Below, piece by piece: positions 17,379 through 26,215 of a DNA stretch of 64,000 nucleotides. The stretch covers positions 1 to 64,000 of the forward strand of contig NZ_QKNW01000003.1 of assembly GCF_009663395.1 (NCBI RefSeq), given 5' to 3'. The notes below the pieces were generated by a model. It saw only the letters and a list, made by a program, of their open reading frames with translations. It was not told the DNA's origin and did not search any database. The translations under genes and the position numbers were made by a program. This DNA comes from Halosegnis longus. GTDB lineage: Archaea > Halobacteriota > Halobacteria > Halobacteriales > Haloarculaceae. Numbering within the stretch: position 1 is the first letter of the stretch; every line of letters starts with the position of its first letter.

Positions 17379-18782
17379 ATGCCAACAGTACAGACCATCG
17401 ATCCAGAGTTCAATTTTACAGGCACTGGACGATTTAGTTGGCTCACAGACGAACAGGCCGATGAAGCGCGGGACGTGTCGACCGGGCAAGATCGGACAGA
17501 TGTCGGTGTAACTCCTATCGAAGATCTCGAAGACGCATTCGGACTGACGAAGATCAAGCTGGAGCGGACATATGCTGCTGGGGGCTCAACCTGCGAGCTG
17601 ACTGGCCATGTCCCATATGAAACGAATACTGGGTTCCTCAAGCAGGCCACACAGCCAGACGCACACCTGTACCTTGAGCTCGATCTACGAGTCACGACCG
17701 ACTCGGAGGAACAAACGTCTGGCCGGCTGTTCACCGGTGAGATGACAAAGGCCACACTCAACGAAGAGCAGCTGCTCACCCTGACGTTCACCGATAAGCG
17801 ATATCAGCTGAACCAATACGGCGTTGAGCTCAACACGAAGAAAGGCGATGCGACTGTCGATACCATCGTCAGGAATATTCTTCGCGATGCTGGCTTTTTC
17901 CCGAATGATGATTTCGTCATCAACATCTCAGACCCAGTGACGGTGAACAGTAACTACGGGAAGGATGGGAAGGCGACACTAATCAACGTCCTCCGGGATC
18001 TTGCAGAGCAACAGGATGCGATGTTGTGGATCGATGAGTACAACACCATCCACTTCGTCGACCAACAGTCTCGCGAGAAAGAGGTGTACATGCCGATGGG
18101 CATCATCTCGTACAATGCTGGCCAGGGAACAGCAGACACGAACAGTGTGATCGTGAATACACCACACGATGACACTGGACTGAATCCGTGGGGCGCAACG
18201 ACAAGGGAGATGTCACAGGGCAGTGCAAGCGTCAAGCCCGATAACCAGCCTGAAGCAACTGGGAAGAAGCTCACTGACAACAATGTGTCTGCAATCGGAG
18301 CACAGAACCGAGCACAGAACCGACTCGCGACACAGCAGATGGCGACCGACTCTGGTGAGCTCGAGATAGTCGGCGACCCGCGTATCACGCCACTCGACCA
18401 GATTCAGATCGTTGATCCGCCGGTTGCATCACCAATCGGCCCTGGAACGTACACGGCCAAGCGTGTGACACACAAGATCAGTGCCTCGAACGGGTACACG
18501 ATGAATATCAGTCTTGGAAAAGACATCGAACAGATATTCCAGTCGATCTACAATCAGAGCGATGTGAACAAACAGGAGCCGAAGGAGGGTTCACTCTGGA
18601 GTAAGCTTAACCCGAGAAAGTTCAAGCTCAACGCCAATCCGTTCACGTTCGCACCCATTGAGTTCGGTGAACGCCTCGTGAATGAGAACATGAGAAATCT
18701 CAGGAAGAGCTATCAGCTTTCGACTGGCAATTTTGAAGCATTCGATGACGAGGATGACGACGATTCGGACACCAATTCATGA
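17379..18782 (+). CDS. Baseplate hub, late control gene D (gp27)-like
   Basis: 467 residues. The middle TVDTIVRNILRDAGFF, then LINVLRDLAEQQDAMLWI and YNTIHFVDQQSR, is the typical hub pattern of P2 gpD/T4 gp27 proteins (helix, then I.VLR.LA...g......d....l.f). Trimers form the adaptor between sixfold tube and threefold spike. It starts two bases after the previous stop and overlaps the spike gene by four bases (ATGA), so hub and spike are made together. Confidence 0.75.
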   Translation: MPTVQTIDPEFNFTGTGRFSWLTDEQADEARDVSTGQDRTDVGVTPIEDLEDAFGLTKIKLERTYAAGGSTCELTGHVPYETNTGFLKQATQPDAHLYLELDLRVTTDSEEQTSGRLFTGEMTKATLNEEQLLTLTFTDKRYQLNQYGVELNTKKGDATVDTIVRNILRDAGFFPNDDFVINISDPVTVNSNYGKDGKATLINVLRDLAEQQDAMLWIDEYNTIHFVDQQSREKEVYMPMGIISYNAGQGTADTNSVIVNTPHDDTGLNPWGATTREMSQGSASVKPDNQPEATGKKLTDNNVSAIGAQNRAQNRLATQQMATDSGELEIVGDPRITPLDQIQIVDPPVASPIGPGTYTAKRVTHKISASNGYTMNISLGKDIEQIFQSIYNQSDVNKQEPKEGSLWSKLNPRKFKLNANPFTFAPIEFGERLVNENMRNLRKSYQLSTGNFEAFDDEDDDDSDTNS

Positions 18783-19489
18783 ATGGGCAATCACTCGGAA
18801 CGGTACTTCGTAACGACCGGAAGCAACAGCGCTCGTCGGCAGTGCTGTGTAACGTCACGACCGTCTACCCGCATGAGGAGCCGACGGATCCACCCCTACA
18901 GGTCGATGCTCGTGCCCGAGATTTCTCCAGTGAGTATCGAGGCATCCCCGTGGCAGCTAGCGGGCAACACGGTGCCGTCGCCGTGCCACAGGAAGGCGAC
19001 TTCGTCTGGATCGACCAGATCCAAAGCGAAGGGACATCGTTGGCTGTGACCGGCATCGTCCATACCAATCCCGAGAACGAGCCAGTTGCACGCAGTGGCC
19101 AGTTCCGACGCGAGTTCGAGCGCCCCGATGGAGAGAATCTGTACATCGAAGCAGAGCGCCGGGACCACGCCGGTGGGACGCCCGACACTGTCAGATTCGC
19201 ACTCAAGCCAGACGGGCTGAGCGATCCGACGACGGAGATCGCGATCGACGACGCTGGTGAGACGACTGATGTCTCCATTGTTGGAACCGGCGACCTGTCG
19301 ATCGACATCGATGGCGACGTGACGGTCAACGCTGACGGCCAGATCACGCTTGGTGAGGATGCTGCCGAAGCACTTGCAGCGTGGGACCACCGGCATACGT
19401 TCAGTGCGACTGACTCTGCGGGCAACTCGGTGTCTGGCACGACCGACACACCGGATTCGAGCTCGAAGACTGAGACGACGGTGAAGTAG
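18779..19489 (+). CDS. Baseplate spike, gpV-like
   Basis: 236 residues. Residues ~15-110 look like an OB fold (QQRSSAVLCNVTTVYP, AVAVPQEGDFVWIDQI, LAVTGIVHTNPENEP). The following STGDLSID/GDVTVNADG repeats suggest a short beta-helix like P2 gpV, which forms the membrane-piercing tip. The C-terminus is Ser/Thr-rich and could be disordered or host-facing. ATGA overlap with the hub gene. Confidence 0.7.
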   Translation: MNGQSLGTVLRNDRKQQRSSAVLCNVTTVYPHEEPTDPPLQVDARARDFSSEYRGIPVAASGQHGAVAVPQEGDFVWIDQIQSEGTSLAVTGIVHTNPENEPVARSGQFRREFERPDGENLYIEAERRDHAGGTPDTVRFALKPDGLSDPTTEIAIDDAGETTDVSIVGTGDLSIDIDGDVTVNADGQITLGEDAAEALAAWDHRHTFSATDSAGNSVSGTTDTPDSSSKTETTVK

Positions 19490-19538
19490 TTCCCGTAATG
19501 TTTTAGTACGTCACTACGTTTTGATAGACTACAGGGAG

Positions 19539-19560
19539 CGGTCGTCGGCGACCGGTTTTT
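19539..19560 (+). terminator. Intrinsic-type terminator after the spike gene
   Basis: CGGTCG (19539-19544) pairs with CGACCG (19549-19554) around TCGG, followed by GTTTTT. This is the cleanest hairpin plus T-run in the virion block. The same T-run (TTTTTATC) could also be the TATA box for the next transcript. Two TGTCGCA motifs follow at 19574-19580 and 19624-19630. Confidence 0.65.
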
Positions 19561-19654
19561 ATCGTGGTCTCATTGTCGCATTCGTCATTCCAACGGTGCC
19601 CAGTTTCGGTGATGGGGTATCGGTTGTCGCACTGTCCACGATGGACTGATTGTC

Positions 19655-20008
19655 ATGACACCGGACAACAACTCACTCGGCATCGTTCTCGACGAGCAGT
19701 ACGATCTGAAGATTTCCGACAATAACGGACTGGCAACCGAGAGTGCTGTCTCGAAGATGCAGAGCGATCTTGCATACCGACTTCACCAGACGGTCCTTCC
19801 GTACATTGGCGAAATCCCGACAGACGATGCCATTGCCGACCTCGCGAGTGTCGTTGGTGGGACGATCATTCAAGACAACCGGATCACTGAGATCATCGGA
19901 GTCTCGGTGGACGACAACACCGACCGGTACAGCATCGAGATTTCCTACACTGTCGAATCCGTCTACGGAACGGTGTCAGACACCCGCACATTCACTGATT
20001 CACTATGA
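19655..20008 (+). CDS. Baseplate wedge, gp25/gpW-like
   Basis: 117 residues, the size of T4 gp25/P2 gpW wedge proteins. Helical first half (ATESAVSKMQSDLAYRLHQT), then NRITEIIGVSVDDNTDRYSIEISYTVE, the usual end-of-protein strand pair of this family. It directly precedes baseplate J as in P2 and T4-like clusters. It lies downstream of the terminator at 19539 and so probably heads a second tail transcript. Overlaps the J gene by four bases. Confidence 0.65.
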   Translation: MTPDNNSLGIVLDEQYDLKISDNNGLATESAVSKMQSDLAYRLHQTVLPYIGEIPTDDAIADLASVVGGTIIQDNRITEIIGVSVDDNTDRYSIEISYTVESVYGTVSDTRTFTDSL

Positions 20009-21699
20009 GCCTGTTTACCCCCAGATCCGTCCAACAGATCAAAGCAGAGTACGAAGATGACCTTACCAGCCGGATCGACCGTCTGACCGACTTCGATGAT
20101 GCCAGCTTCGACGCAAGCTGGATCGAAGCACACGCACGCCAAGTCCACAAGACCGAGGTCCGAGCACTGGCTGTCCAACTCTCTGGCTTCGTCGACTACG
20201 CTGGGTACAGTGACTTCACAGAGGCACAGCTCGAAGATCTTGGAATCACCACCGTCGATCCCGAGCAGCTGAACGACCTGATGGACGATCAGGCACTCGA
20301 TGAGCTCGCCAAGACCGTCTCCGTGACCCGTGAGCCAGGGACGAAAGCGACCGGGACTGTCACCTTCGAGGTTACGTCAGATGAAGCGACTATCCCCGAA
20401 GGATACGAGATCGGGACGCAGCCAGATCCAGTCACTGGCGAGTATCTCTCCTTCTACGTTGACGCCGATGGAGACGGTGAGATCAGCCCGGATTCCGAAG
20501 CCGGCGTTACGCCTGGGTCAGGTAACGATACGGTGACTGTCGACGTCATCGCAGCAGAGATTGGTGCCACGTACAATGTTGGTGCAGGTGCCGTCTCGTA
20601 TCTTCCTGCACCTGTTCCCGGTGTCCGTCGAACTGAAGATTCGAGTAACATGACTGGTGGGACAGATATCCAGTCCAACGAGAGCCTTCGTGAGGATATC
20701 AAGGGCGCTGTCCCACAATCGACTGGCGGGGGAACGCGGGCAGGGATCATCGGATACATCGAATCAGGTGCAGATGAGAATGTCGACGTGAAGACAGACG
20801 AATTCACTGACTCTGCACCATCGTATGTCGACGTTGTCGTCAACGGTGGCGATACTGAACTGATCAAAGAGCTGATCGACGAGTCACACTCACTCGGCGT
20901 TCGACATAACCTCGTCCGCCCGATCGGGATTCGGCTTGGGGTGATGGTCGACGTTGTTGGGCGAGGCACAGATACAGCTGATCTCGAACTGACTACGATC
21001 GACTATATCGACGATCTCGATCTCGGTGGGACGTTCTCACAGTCAACCTACACTGGAGAGCTCCTCCGTGCCGGGCCGAATATCACGTCCGTTCCGACGA
21101 CAACAACGTACATCACGAACGTCGAGACGGAGTCGTTCACCCACACGAGTGGCGAGACATACACGCCTGAATTCGCACCGTTCGGTGTCGTCAACGGTGA
21201 AGAACACCAGTACAGTAGCTCGAAGACGACCTACAAGACGTTCTTCGATGAGCTCAATGCAGCGTCAGTGACGGTGAGTGCGATCGTCGACGACTCTCGT
21301 GTGACACTCTCCGGTGGAGGCACAGATTTCACTGTCGAAGATACGGACGGCGATGGAGCCAACGATGCAATTGTGCTGACCGGAACCACCGATCCCGATC
21401 CAGGGACGCTTCTCACAATCGATTACGAGCACACCGACTTCGGTGTCGTTAGTCTCAGCGATGGGTCACAGACGTACGAGGCGGGGACGGACTTCGATCT
21501 GGTAGACACGAATGGTGACGGGCTCGCTGAAACGCTGGACTTCTCGCAGTACAGCACGATCGACGATGGGACAGAGTTGACGCTCAAATATGCTGCAAAC
21601 CGGACGTTCCTCGGCGACTTCCGTGCATCGGTTCGACAGGTCTTCCGACCAGATGCAGACAATATCAACGTGAGCACTGGAGTCAATAATGGTAACTGA
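20005..21699 (+). CDS. Baseplate J-like wedge protein (gp6/gp47 family)
   Basis: 564 residues. FTVDYAGYSDFTEAQ-like start region, TATGTVTFEVTSDEATIPEG, VIAAEIGATYNVGAGAV and NMTGGTDIQSNESLREDIK are the recognisable baseplate J signature (i..Gt...n.....G....). This protein forms the wedge ring that triggers sheath contraction. The C-terminal ~150 residues carry two copies of a beta unit with a DTDGDGAND or DTNGDGLAE loop, resembling calcium-binding loops; a third copy lies in the next protein. Overlaps the next gene by eleven bases. Confidence 0.8.
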   Translation: MSLFTPRSVQQIKAEYEDDLTSRIDRLTDFDDASFDASWIEAHARQVHKTEVRALAVQLSGFVDYAGYSDFTEAQLEDLGITTVDPEQLNDLMDDQALDELAKTVSVTREPGTKATGTVTFEVTSDEATIPEGYEIGTQPDPVTGEYLSFYVDADGDGEISPDSEAGVTPGSGNDTVTVDVIAAEIGATYNVGAGAVSYLPAPVPGVRRTEDSSNMTGGTDIQSNESLREDIKGAVPQSTGGGTRAGIIGYIESGADENVDVKTDEFTDSAPSYVDVVVNGGDTELIKELIDESHSLGVRHNLVRPIGIRLGVMVDVVGRGTDTADLELTTIDYIDDLDLGGTFSQSTYTGELLRAGPNITSVPTTTTYITNVETESFTHTSGETYTPEFAPFGVVNGEEHQYSSSKTTYKTFFDELNAASVTVSAIVDDSRVTLSGGGTDFTVEDTDGDGANDAIVLTGTTDPDPGTLLTIDYEHTDFGVVSLSDGSQTYEAGTDFDLVDTNGDGLAETLDFSQYSTIDDGTELTLKYAANRTFLGDFRASVRQVFRPDADNINVSTGVNNGN

Positions 21700-22543
21700 T
21701 CGAACCGTTGAGCTGTTCGACGGGCCACTCCCGGCTGGTGACATCATCGTCGAGGGTGAAGAGCACGTCTATACAGACTACACGGATATCGACGGGAACG
21801 CAGACCCCGTGTTGACGTATCAACTCGGGAAAGCGCCGGTGCTACGTGTCACGAAGGTTATAGCGAACCTCAATGGCGTGAAACGGACACTCACCCGTGG
21901 AGACGAATGGGAAGTCGTTGACGACAACGGTGATGGTCGCCCCGACTCGATTCGTCTCATCGACCCCGAGGATTTTCTCACGACGGGAACAACACTGAGT
22001 GTCACATACGTTTCGAAGTCGATCGTCTCACGAATCACTGATGCGTCTGACAGTCAGATCGACCGATTCCTCGATCTAGCCGACGAGATCATCGACTCGA
22101 GGCAGATCGACCACGCAGATGGGCGGAATTTGGACCGACAGGGCGAGATGTTCGGGCAGATTGGTGGGCGTGGTGGGCGAAACGATTCGGAATACCGGAC
22201 ACTGCTTCGGACCATCGTTGAGTTGTTCAACGGGCGTGGAACGCGGTCTGGCATGAAGCGGGCCGTTGCGATCGCACTGGACATCTCGACTGATGATGTC
22301 ACCGTCATCGAAGACTTCGAGCAGAACGGCTTCACGGTGTCAATCAGTAACGTCGATACAGGTGTACAGACAACCGTCCTGAATGACCTGATCCAACTTG
22401 CCAAGCCATCGGGGATCAGTGTACTGGAACCGCCTGTGCTCGAGCTCGGTGGCACCATCAGCGTCAGTGCTGATGGCTTCACCGTTGTCGACGAGACAGC
22501 TGGTCTTGGTACCGGGACGTTGGGCGACGGTTCGCTCGAGTAG
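21689..22543 (+). CDS. Baseplate wedge, tail protein I-like
   Basis: 284 residues. An N-terminal beta unit with VVDDNGDGRPDSIRL is related to the repeats at the end of the J protein. LDRQGEMFGQIGGRGGRND then SEYRTLLRTIVEL is the gpI/DUF2612 pattern (lD..G...g..R....YR..l). Position right after J matches P2 gene I. The acidic C-terminal strands are Gly-rich. ATG 21689 lies inside the end of the J gene, implying coupling. Confidence 0.7.
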   Translation: MVTDRTVELFDGPLPAGDIIVEGEEHVYTDYTDIDGNADPVLTYQLGKAPVLRVTKVIANLNGVKRTLTRGDEWEVVDDNGDGRPDSIRLIDPEDFLTTGTTLSVTYVSKSIVSRITDASDSQIDRFLDLADEIIDSRQIDHADGRNLDRQGEMFGQIGGRGGRNDSEYRTLLRTIVELFNGRGTRSGMKRAVAIALDISTDDVTVIEDFEQNGFTVSISNVDTGVQTTVLNDLIQLAKPSGISVLEPPVLELGGTISVSADGFTVVDETAGLGTGTLGDGSLE

Positions 22544-22564
22544 CGAACTGTTCCACGAACCGTC
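22526..22564 (+). promoter_or_regulatory. Competing hairpins at the gpI/tip-protein junction
   Basis: GACGGTTCG (22526-22534) pairs perfectly with CGAACCGTC (22556-22564). GTTCGC (22530-22535) alternatively pairs with GCGAAC (22543-22548). The stems share bases, so only one can form. The stop codon of the gpI-like gene lies inside, and TTGTCGC-ATG of the next gene follows at once. Confidence 0.55.
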
Positions 22565-22573
22565 TATTGTCGC

Positions 22574-22963
22574 ATGGCAGAGCTATTCACGATTGAGGGA
22601 ATCAACTGGTTGGCCGATGTCATTACCGGTGACATCGACAGCGAGGTCACGACCATCGCGGTCGGGACTGGATCGACGACACCGCTACGTACCGACACCG
22701 AGCTCGAGAACGAGGTGTACCGGACGAACACATCGAACAGTAACTGCTCGATTCGCCCGACGAGTAATGACGGCGAGATGGCCTTCACCATCAACATCTC
22801 TGGTGGGACCGAGGTGCCCGACCAGACGGAGATCACCGAGTTCGCACTCTTCACTGATGAGTCGACACCGCGGATGGTCTACCGGGAGGTGACCTCCGGT
22901 CGGCTCATCACCGAGGGTGACCGTGTCGGCTTCGAGCTCACGTGCTCGGCCATCGACGCATAG
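22574..22963 (+). CDS. Tail tip/fibre-base protein
   Basis: 129 residues. The plan (IEGINWLADVITGDIDSEVTTIAVGTGSTTPLR in outline, then ELENEVYRTN, TEFALFTDEST) matches small phage proteins found between gpI and the fibre, with a GtG..tp....d..l..E motif. It probably forms the collar that joins fibre to wedge. The start is fixed by TTGTCGC directly against the ATG. No TM or signal peptide. Confidence 0.55.
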   Translation: MAELFTIEGINWLADVITGDIDSEVTTIAVGTGSTTPLRTDTELENEVYRTNTSNSNCSIRPTSNDGEMAFTINISGGTEVPDQTEITEFALFTDESTPRMVYREVTSGRLITEGDRVGFELTCSAIDA

Positions 22964-23014
22964 CTCGGCCCTCAAACCGCGCGTATTGACTACAGATGAC
23001 ATAGATTCACGCTA

Positions 23015-24070
23015 ATGCCTCTTCCAAATCATACCTTTCCACAGAGCGCTGATGACGATCACGCAGAGTATTTCGCACAGCTCATCGGCCAGAAGCTTCT
23101 CTCCGATTACGTCGAGTATGGACTCTCGTTCAGTCCTGACTACGCGAATCTCGAACTAGACGTTTCAGAGGGTGTCTGTTACATCCATACGTCCACTGGA
23201 ACGACATCAGATGGTGTCGAACTCTCTGGGCAGAGCTTCGTTGTCCAGTTGCCAGGAGATACGCTCCAACTGGATGCCGGTTCGATCACGCACATCTACG
23301 TCGATCCACAGCTGTCGACGAATGACTCACCAAAGATCACCGCGGTATCGAATACCCTCGATGCGCCCGACCCTGGCCTCAAGATCGGTCAAGTAAACAC
23401 GAATTTCGATACGGCAACTGAATCGAACCGAGAGCATCCACTGCTCCGCGTCGCCGGTGATGGCATTGAGATCGCCGACGGGCACACGATCTCGGTCGAC
23501 GCCTCCGACATTGCAGGCGAACATCTCTCCGGCGATGGGAACGACAACCTCGCTGTCGACGACGACTTCGTAGAGACCTCAGGTGACACGATGACCGGCG
23601 ATCTGGCTGTCCCCGGACTGACCGTCGACGGCTCTCGCGTTCTGACGACCGCAGATGAGGGTGATGGCAACGGACTCGATGCTGGAACCGTCCAGGGACT
23701 CGATCCGGTCCGAGACATCTTCGAGCAAGGCAACAGTGGACTCGTTGCGTCTGGCAATGCGAATATCCTGTACGCGACCGAGCTCGATGATGGTGAGTCC
23801 ATCGAGCTTGAGGTTGCCTCGCTCGCCTCGTCAGACATGAGCACTGCCCCATCAGCCTGTAAGCTCGTCCTGATCGTCAACGGAAGCTACACTGAGACCG
23901 TCGTCTCGGGTGGGACACGCCAGCTCGATGTGGATCCTGGCACGACACATACGAACAACAGCGGTGGCACACAGACGATCTCGGTCTATCTCGATAACGG
24001 CCACTTCACCAGTGGCTCTGGGGCAGACCGTGACCTGTACGGCCACATCTCCGGCCACATCAACCGATGA
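23015..24070 (+). CDS. Tail fibre protein
   Basis: 351 residues. After an N-terminal attachment region it carries ETSGDTMTGDLAVPGL, VDGSRVLTTADEGD and LDAGTVQGLDP, the hallmark repeat of phage tail fibres (TMTGxL; VLTTADEG; LDAdtldG). The C-terminal ~120 residues are a Ser/Thr/Gly-rich beta domain that probably binds the cell surface. A TGACTACAGATGA element lies in the leader (about 22987-23000), related to P1/P2. ATGA overlap with the next gene. Confidence 0.78.
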   Translation: MPLPNHTFPQSADDDHAEYFAQLIGQKLLSDYVEYGLSFSPDYANLELDVSEGVCYIHTSTGTTSDGVELSGQSFVVQLPGDTLQLDAGSITHIYVDPQLSTNDSPKITAVSNTLDAPDPGLKIGQVNTNFDTATESNREHPLLRVAGDGIEIADGHTISVDASDIAGEHLSGDGNDNLAVDDDFVETSGDTMTGDLAVPGLTVDGSRVLTTADEGDGNGLDAGTVQGLDPVRDIFEQGNSGLVASGNANILYATELDDGESIELEVASLASSDMSTAPSACKLVLIVNGSYTETVVSGGTRQLDVDPGTTHTNNSGGTQTISVYLDNGHFTSGSGADRDLYGHISGHINR

Positions 24071-24585
24071 CACGGAAAGGGTTCCGCGACGACAAGCACC
24101 GTTCAGAACTCAGGCTGACTGAGGGATCATATAACGGGGTCCTTGTACATACGTACACACAGCGTGGTGATACGACGTACGATATCTCGCTCACTGACGA
24201 CTACTTCGAGGAGACGCTTTCGCTGTCCTACAGAGACGAGCGCGAGGGTGCATACGGAAAGAGTGCCACCGAGGTACTGTGGGAATTCGGGACACCACAG
24301 GAACTCAAGTTGTATGGAAATGTGACTGCTGAAGAACAAAATAATGAGGAGGATGCGTCTTCAGTACTCTTGGTTGATGGTCAAACAATTGCTGACGCTG
24401 ATGGATACCCAGAAGACCGAGAGGTAGTCGGATTCAACACGACCGTGACTGCCAGTACGATCTCTTGGGATTTCAATTATACAGATTACGGGCGGACCGA
24501 GATTGATGCCATAATCGAGTTCGTTAACGAGCCCGACCCAACAACGTACTTCAATACGAATTCTGTGACTCACCAACAACTATGA
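24067..24585 (+). CDS. Fibre-associated protein, paralogue A
   Basis: 172 residues, no signal peptide. It shares a plan with the next gene: MTxxG start, a [FW]xEFxxP strand near the middle, then ISWDFNYTDYGRTEIDAII and FVNEPDPTTYF at the end. The two are probably an old tandem duplication of a fibre-tip or fibre-chaperone protein. Base composition is slightly more AT-rich than the capsid genes, as often seen in host-range genes. Overlaps both neighbours by four bases. Confidence 0.58.
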   Translation: MTRKGFRDDKHRSELRLTEGSYNGVLVHTYTQRGDTTYDISLTDDYFEETLSLSYRDEREGAYGKSATEVLWEFGTPQELKLYGNVTAEEQNNEEDASSVLLVDGQTIADADGYPEDREVVGFNTTVTASTISWDFNYTDYGRTEIDAIIEFVNEPDPTTYFNTNSVTHQQL

Positions 24586-25118
24586 CACTACGAGGAGCTG
24601 GAACCGGGGAACATACGACCCGGATCGAAGTGAATGGCACCGAAGAAGCGACGTTCGAGCAGATTCGTGATACCGAACATCGGGTTGCGAATACCGCAGG
24701 CATCAATCACAACAAGTACGTGATTAGCGACGGACACACGTACGACGCTGTTAGTGATTCGTTCGGTGATCGGTCAGACGTATTCGTCAAATTCGCTGAA
24801 CCGACACCAGTCCGAACGTGGGGCTTTGCAGACGCATACGCAAACAAATTCGCGAGTGGGGACGGGGGAAGTATGTATATCGACGTTGAATTCGTTGGAG
24901 GCGACCTCGATGGGATAACCATCACTGCCGACGCCAACTATACCGACGTTTTCGACAGTGAGCGAACAGATTGGAATGAGACGGGAACAGTCAACGTCAT
25001 CAAGTGGAGTACGTCATATGACGGCAACGCAGGTGCCGAGATCGACTTGAACCTGACATTCGAAGACGAACGGACTCCGTCTCCGTACATCGATATCGGT
25101 GCAATCGACAAGCGGTGA
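24582..25118 (+). CDS. Fibre-associated protein, paralogue B
   Basis: 178 residues. It aligns by eye with the preceding protein: MTLRGAG start, FVKFAEPTPVRTWGFADA, VIKWSTSYDGNAGAEIDLNL and FEDERTPSPYIDI. Divergence is high, so the pair may supply different receptor-binding tips. Last gene of the rightward virion block; its TGA meets the stop of a leftward gene in the palindrome TGATCA, without a terminator. Confidence 0.58.
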   Translation: MTLRGAGTGEHTTRIEVNGTEEATFEQIRDTEHRVANTAGINHNKYVISDGHTYDAVSDSFGDRSDVFVKFAEPTPVRTWGFADAYANKFASGDGGSMYIDVEFVGGDLDGITITADANYTDVFDSERTDWNETGTVNVIKWSTSYDGNAGAEIDLNLTFEDERTPSPYIDIGAIDKR

Positions 25119-25475
25119 TCAGTTACTCCAGTGATCGCCCCGACGGTCATCAATCTCGACGATGAGTCCCTCGAACGTACTTGCTGCTCCGTCGCGTCCG
25201 TTGTTCTCCAGTACTGTCTTCTGCTGACGGCAGGCTGTCTTGAGCTCGTTCAGGTGGACCATTCCGATATCAGTGAGCGTGACAGTCCGTTCGAGATCCT
25301 GTGGCGTATCGACCTCGAACTGCTCAGAGATCTGCCCAAGCAGCTTCCACTGGATGGCTGACTTGTTGGAGTCGTCGTCTGTATTCGCATACCGTGTGCT
25401 CAACGCTGTACACAGGTGCGGATAGACGGTTCCGGGGATCTCGAACTCAACATCGAAGGTATCTGAATCGGCCAT
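25119..25475 (-). CDS. Unrecognised small protein, convergent with the tail block
   Basis: 118 residues with FEIPGTVYPHLCTALSTRY and a helical second half (VHLNELKTACRQQKTVLEN). No family recognised. The start at 25475 lies about 25 bases after a leftward promoter box (25500-25516), so the message may be leaderless. It could be an early or regulatory gene expressed against the late block. Coding status is supported by acidic composition and the promoter. Confidence 0.6.
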   Translation of the reverse strand: MADSDTFDVEFEIPGTVYPHLCTALSTRYANTDDDSNKSAIQWKLLGQISEQFEVDTPQDLERTVTLTDIGMVHLNELKTACRQQKTVLENNGRDGAASTFEGLIVEIDDRRGDHWSN

Positions 25476-25499
25476 ACATACGTATAGGTAGCGAGCTAC

Positions 25500-25516
25500 T
25501 AAATTCTTGTCGGAGC
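25500..25516 (-). promoter_or_regulatory. Leftward promoter box, variant copy
   Basis: Forward sequence TAAATTCTTGTCGGAGC matches the repeated box TAATWTCTACCGGGARC found at 32553, 33951, 36053 and 40518. It sits 25 bases upstream of the leftward start at 25475. Confidence 0.5.
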
Positions 25517-25534
25517 TGTTCGCACTACTGTCGC

Positions 25535-26068
25535 ATGGTGTACAACTACCTGTCAGATCTGCGTGCGTACCTGATCAAGCAGTTCGGGCGACCGCTGGCC
25601 CGGAAGCATGAGAAGCTGTACGTAGAGACGACGACTGACCGACGTGAGTACGTCGGCACGGTGAAGCTGAGCGAGCGTGAAACGATCGAGCTGCTACAGC
25701 GGATTGGCTGCGAGCCGAACTACCTGGCTGCGTTCAAGACGCTGGAAGATAGCGATGTGACCGAGATCGGCTCCTGGGTCTGGCGTGGCTCGGTCGGCGA
25801 TGTGACCGATCCGTCGACCTACGAGCAGGATACGCAGGCTGACATGCAGCTCCACCTGAACATGTTCGAGGTGGACGGTGAGGAGAACACGACCGCCATC
25901 TACGGCCACTGGGAGTACTCGTGGCTCACCCATCCTGTGGCCCACTACCGTGGCGCGAAGCAGCTGGACGCGAAGGGTGCCCGCATCGGACGTGAGCTGC
26001 TGAAGCAGGAGCTCGGTGACAAGTACAGTGGCATCGTCGACGAACAGGCTCCCGAAGAACTGAACTGA
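25535..26068 (+). CDS. Unrecognised conserved-looking viral protein
   Basis: 177 residues from the ATG at 25535, fixed by CTGTCGC directly upstream; an extended frame reaches back over the divergent gene and is rejected. Basic N-terminal half (LRAYLIKQFGRPLARKHEK), then a WVWRGSVGDVTDP and HWEYSWLTHPVAHYRG region and a helical, lysine-containing end. No recognised domain. It overlaps a 47-codon gene by one base (TGATG). Confidence 0.65.
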   Translation: MVYNYLSDLRAYLIKQFGRPLARKHEKLYVETTTDRREYVGTVKLSERETIELLQRIGCEPNYLAAFKTLEDSDVTEIGSWVWRGSVGDVTDPSTYEQDTQADMQLHLNMFEVDGEENTTAIYGHWEYSWLTHPVAHYRGAKQLDAKGARIGRELLKQELGDKYSGIVDEQAPEELN

Positions 26069-26211
26069 TGCAAGAATCACTCGTCCCGATGCTCGACCTT
26101 GCGACCAAGGACTTCCTCCTCGGGTTCTTCATGGCCCTGGCCCTCCGCCGGGGCCGAATCAAGGAACTACTCGATAAGATCCTTCCTGAATCGCAGGGAG
26201 ACGAATCGTAG
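26068..26211 (+). CDS. 47-residue protein with a hydrophobic helix
   Basis: ATG 26068 overlaps the previous stop (TGATG). The product has one hydrophobic segment (FLLGFFMALALRR) followed by a basic, then acidic tail, so it may be membrane-associated. Nothing in it identifies a family. Codon use and the coupled start argue for a real gene; it is convergent with the next leftward gene five bases away. Confidence 0.55.
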   Translation: MQESLVPMLDLATKDFLLGFFMALALRRGRIKELLDKILPESQGDES

Positions 26212-26215
26212 GCAA

